This document shows positions 63,025 to 64,000 of a stretch of DNA of 64,000 nt, piece by piece. Numbering within the stretch: position 1 is the stretch's first letter; each line of letters begins with the position of its first letter. A model generated the notes under the pieces. That model did not search any database and was not told the origin of the DNA. It was given only the letters and a program-made list of their open reading frames with translations. The stretch spans positions 372,001-436,000 of the forward strand of contig JACKET010000006.1 of the NCBI GenBank assembly GCA_020632875.1, read 5' to 3'. This DNA is from Alphaproteobacteria bacterium (GTDB lineage Bacteria > Myxococcota_A > UBA796 > GCA-2862545). Both the position numbers and the translations under genes were made by a program.

Positions 63025-63600
63025 TCACTCGTCGTTCCACGCGGCCCGCAGCAGGGTGAAGTTGCCCGCGAAGTAGTCGATGAAGCTCACGATGGTCACG
63101 ATCGTGACGATGACCATGGTCCAGTAGGGCAGGGGCTCGAGCCACGTGAGCTCGGGGAACCACGCCAGCGCGACGAGCAGCACGAACACGAGCTGCGTGC
63201 CCACGCCCTGCACGACCGCCTTGATCTTTCCGGACGTGCGCGCGGCGAGGACCACGTTGCGCACGGCGCTCACGGTCCGCAAGAAGGAGATCGAGCTGTC
63301 GCGGTAGAAGATCGCCAGGATCATCCACAGCTCTGCGACGCCGATCGCGTAGAGCCCGAGGAACAGCGTGAACCGGCAGAACGCGTCGCTGAAGGGGTCG
63401 AACAGCTTCCCGAAGTCGCTCACGACGTTGTAGCGGCGGGCCATCCAGCCATCGAGGATGTCGGTGATCTCGAGCAGCAACGCCAGCAACGCCGCGACGA
63501 CGTACGCCCACGGCGTCTGCACCCACATGAACCCCACGGCGATGGGGGCCAGCGGGAGCCGGAGGGCGGTGACCACGTTGGGGTGGATGGGTGCCTGCAT
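63025..63600 (-). CDS. CDP-alcohol phosphatidyltransferase (PgsA-like)
   Basis: 191 residues from the ATG at 63600. The family motif is complete: D47xxD50-G51xxA-R, G64xxxD68xxxD72 in DILDGWMARRYNVVSDFGKLFDPFSD. About five membrane segments. It would join a CDP-diacylglycerol to an alcohol in the inner membrane; the alcohol (glycerol phosphate, inositol phosphate or other) cannot be told. The start overlaps the upstream gene's stop by one base. Confidence 0.9.
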   Translation of the reverse strand: MQAPIHPNVVTALRLPLAPIAVGFMWVQTPWAYVVAALLALLLEITDILDGWMARRYNVVSDFGKLFDPFSDAFCRFTLFLGLYAIGVAELWMILAIFYRDSSISFLRTVSAVRNVVLAARTSGKIKAVVQGVGTQLVFVLLVALAWFPELTWLEPLPYWTMVIVTIVTIVSFIDYFAGNFTLLRAAWNDE

Positions 63601-64000
63601 CAGGGTCGTCTTCCGTCCTGCCAGTATTGAGGAAGCGAGGCCAGGAACAACCCCAGGGCGATCGCACCGCACACGGTGCCCACGCTGGGCCAGTGTACGC
63701 CGAGCCACGGCCCGTGGAACAACAGCACGCAGAGCGCCACGCCCTCGAACGCGATGCCGACCTGCGCTGCGGGCGAGACCTCGCGGACGCCGCGCCACCA
63801 CAGGTACCCGGCGAACAGGTCGCGCGCGAGGCACCCGGCCACGAGCCACGTGGGGCCCCAGCCGACCCACCACAGCGCCACCCAGACCGTGTCCGTCAGC
63901 ATCTTGTCCGCGGCGGGGTCGAGCATCCGGCCCACGGGATTGTCGCCGCCGGCGAGCTTCGCGAGACGCCCGTCGACCAGGTCGGTCAGGATGGCGAACA
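63600..64000 (-). CDS. Second CDP-alcohol phosphatidyltransferase, N-terminus outside window
   Basis: 133 codons visible. The motif TDLVDGRLAKLAGGDNPVGRMLDPAADK keeps the Asp-Gly, Gly and the last two Asp positions. Three membrane segments follow. Tandem paralogue of the next gene, so the two may use different alcohol substrates. Confidence 0.85.
   Translation of the reverse strand, partial: FAILTDLVDGRLAKLAGGDNPVGRMLDPAADKMLTDTVWVALWWVGWGPTWLVAGCLARDLFAGYLWWRGVREVSPAAQVGIAFEGVALCVLLFHGPWLGVHWPSVGTVCGAIALGLFLASLPQYWQDGRRP

Overview
The window is high-GC bacterial chromosome carrying one of the genome's core translation and transcription regions. The order secE-nusG-rplKAJL-rpoBC, two nearly identical tuf genes, the str/S10/spc/alpha ribosomal clusters, paired FHA domains, TerB-like domains, many small lipoproteins and an HMG-CoA lyase suggest a Myxococcota-like (former deltaproteobacterial) organism. 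I cannot fix the taxon from sequence alone.

Layout. 1-14.9 kb: loosely packed accessory genes (beta-helix surface protein, ZIP-like membrane protein, HMG-CoA lyase, FHA protein, DnaJ-like chaperone, M50 protease, TerB-like protein, RqcH/NFACT protein, small exported proteins) separated by two repeat-filled gaps (2.57-4.38 and 6.77-8.30 kb). 14.9-29.5 kb: four tRNA genes, tuf1, secE, nusG, rplK, rplA, rplJ, rplL, rpoB, rpoC. 29.5-34.6 kb: cupin lipoprotein, acetyltransferase, small exported proteins, then a third repeat gap. 34.6-52.3 kb: rpsL, rpsG, a WD40 lipoprotein in the usual fusA place, tuf2, the S10-spc-alpha genes through secY, map, rpoA and rplQ, then a Fur-family gene. 52.3-58.1 kb: secG, tRNA-Leu, the convergent gap-pgk-lipoprotein-tpiA operon, and a divergent FAD oxidoreductase. 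58.1-60.5 kb: the largest repeat array. 60.5-64 kb: tRNA-Gly, a lipoprotein, pyrD and two CDP-alcohol phosphatidyltransferases (the second cut by the window edge).

The main oddities are: (i) rpoC carries about 230 extra residues just after the catalytic NADFDGD region; (ii) rplO has an in-frame TAG at codon 9 of its conserved reading frame; (iii) rplC, rpsN, rpsD, fusA, adk, infA and rpmJ are missing from their usual places; (iv) composite intergenic repeats (hairpin core, 46-bp tandem array and GCGCAC microsatellite) occur in nine copies, with other repeat families around them; (v) several exported proteins have extremely short, uncharged signal sequences whose starts are fixed by immediately upstream stop codons; (vi) a Nur-box-like palindrome lies in front of the ZIP-like gene.

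The central genes work together: EF-Tu, tRNAs, ribosomal proteins, RNA polymerase subunits, NusG and the SecY/SecE/SecG translocon are all here, next to central glycolysis. Most intergenic gaps in the core clusters hold hairpins that could act as attenuators or r-protein leaders. Repeats are concentrated in gaps between operons and are absent inside the ribosomal clusters.
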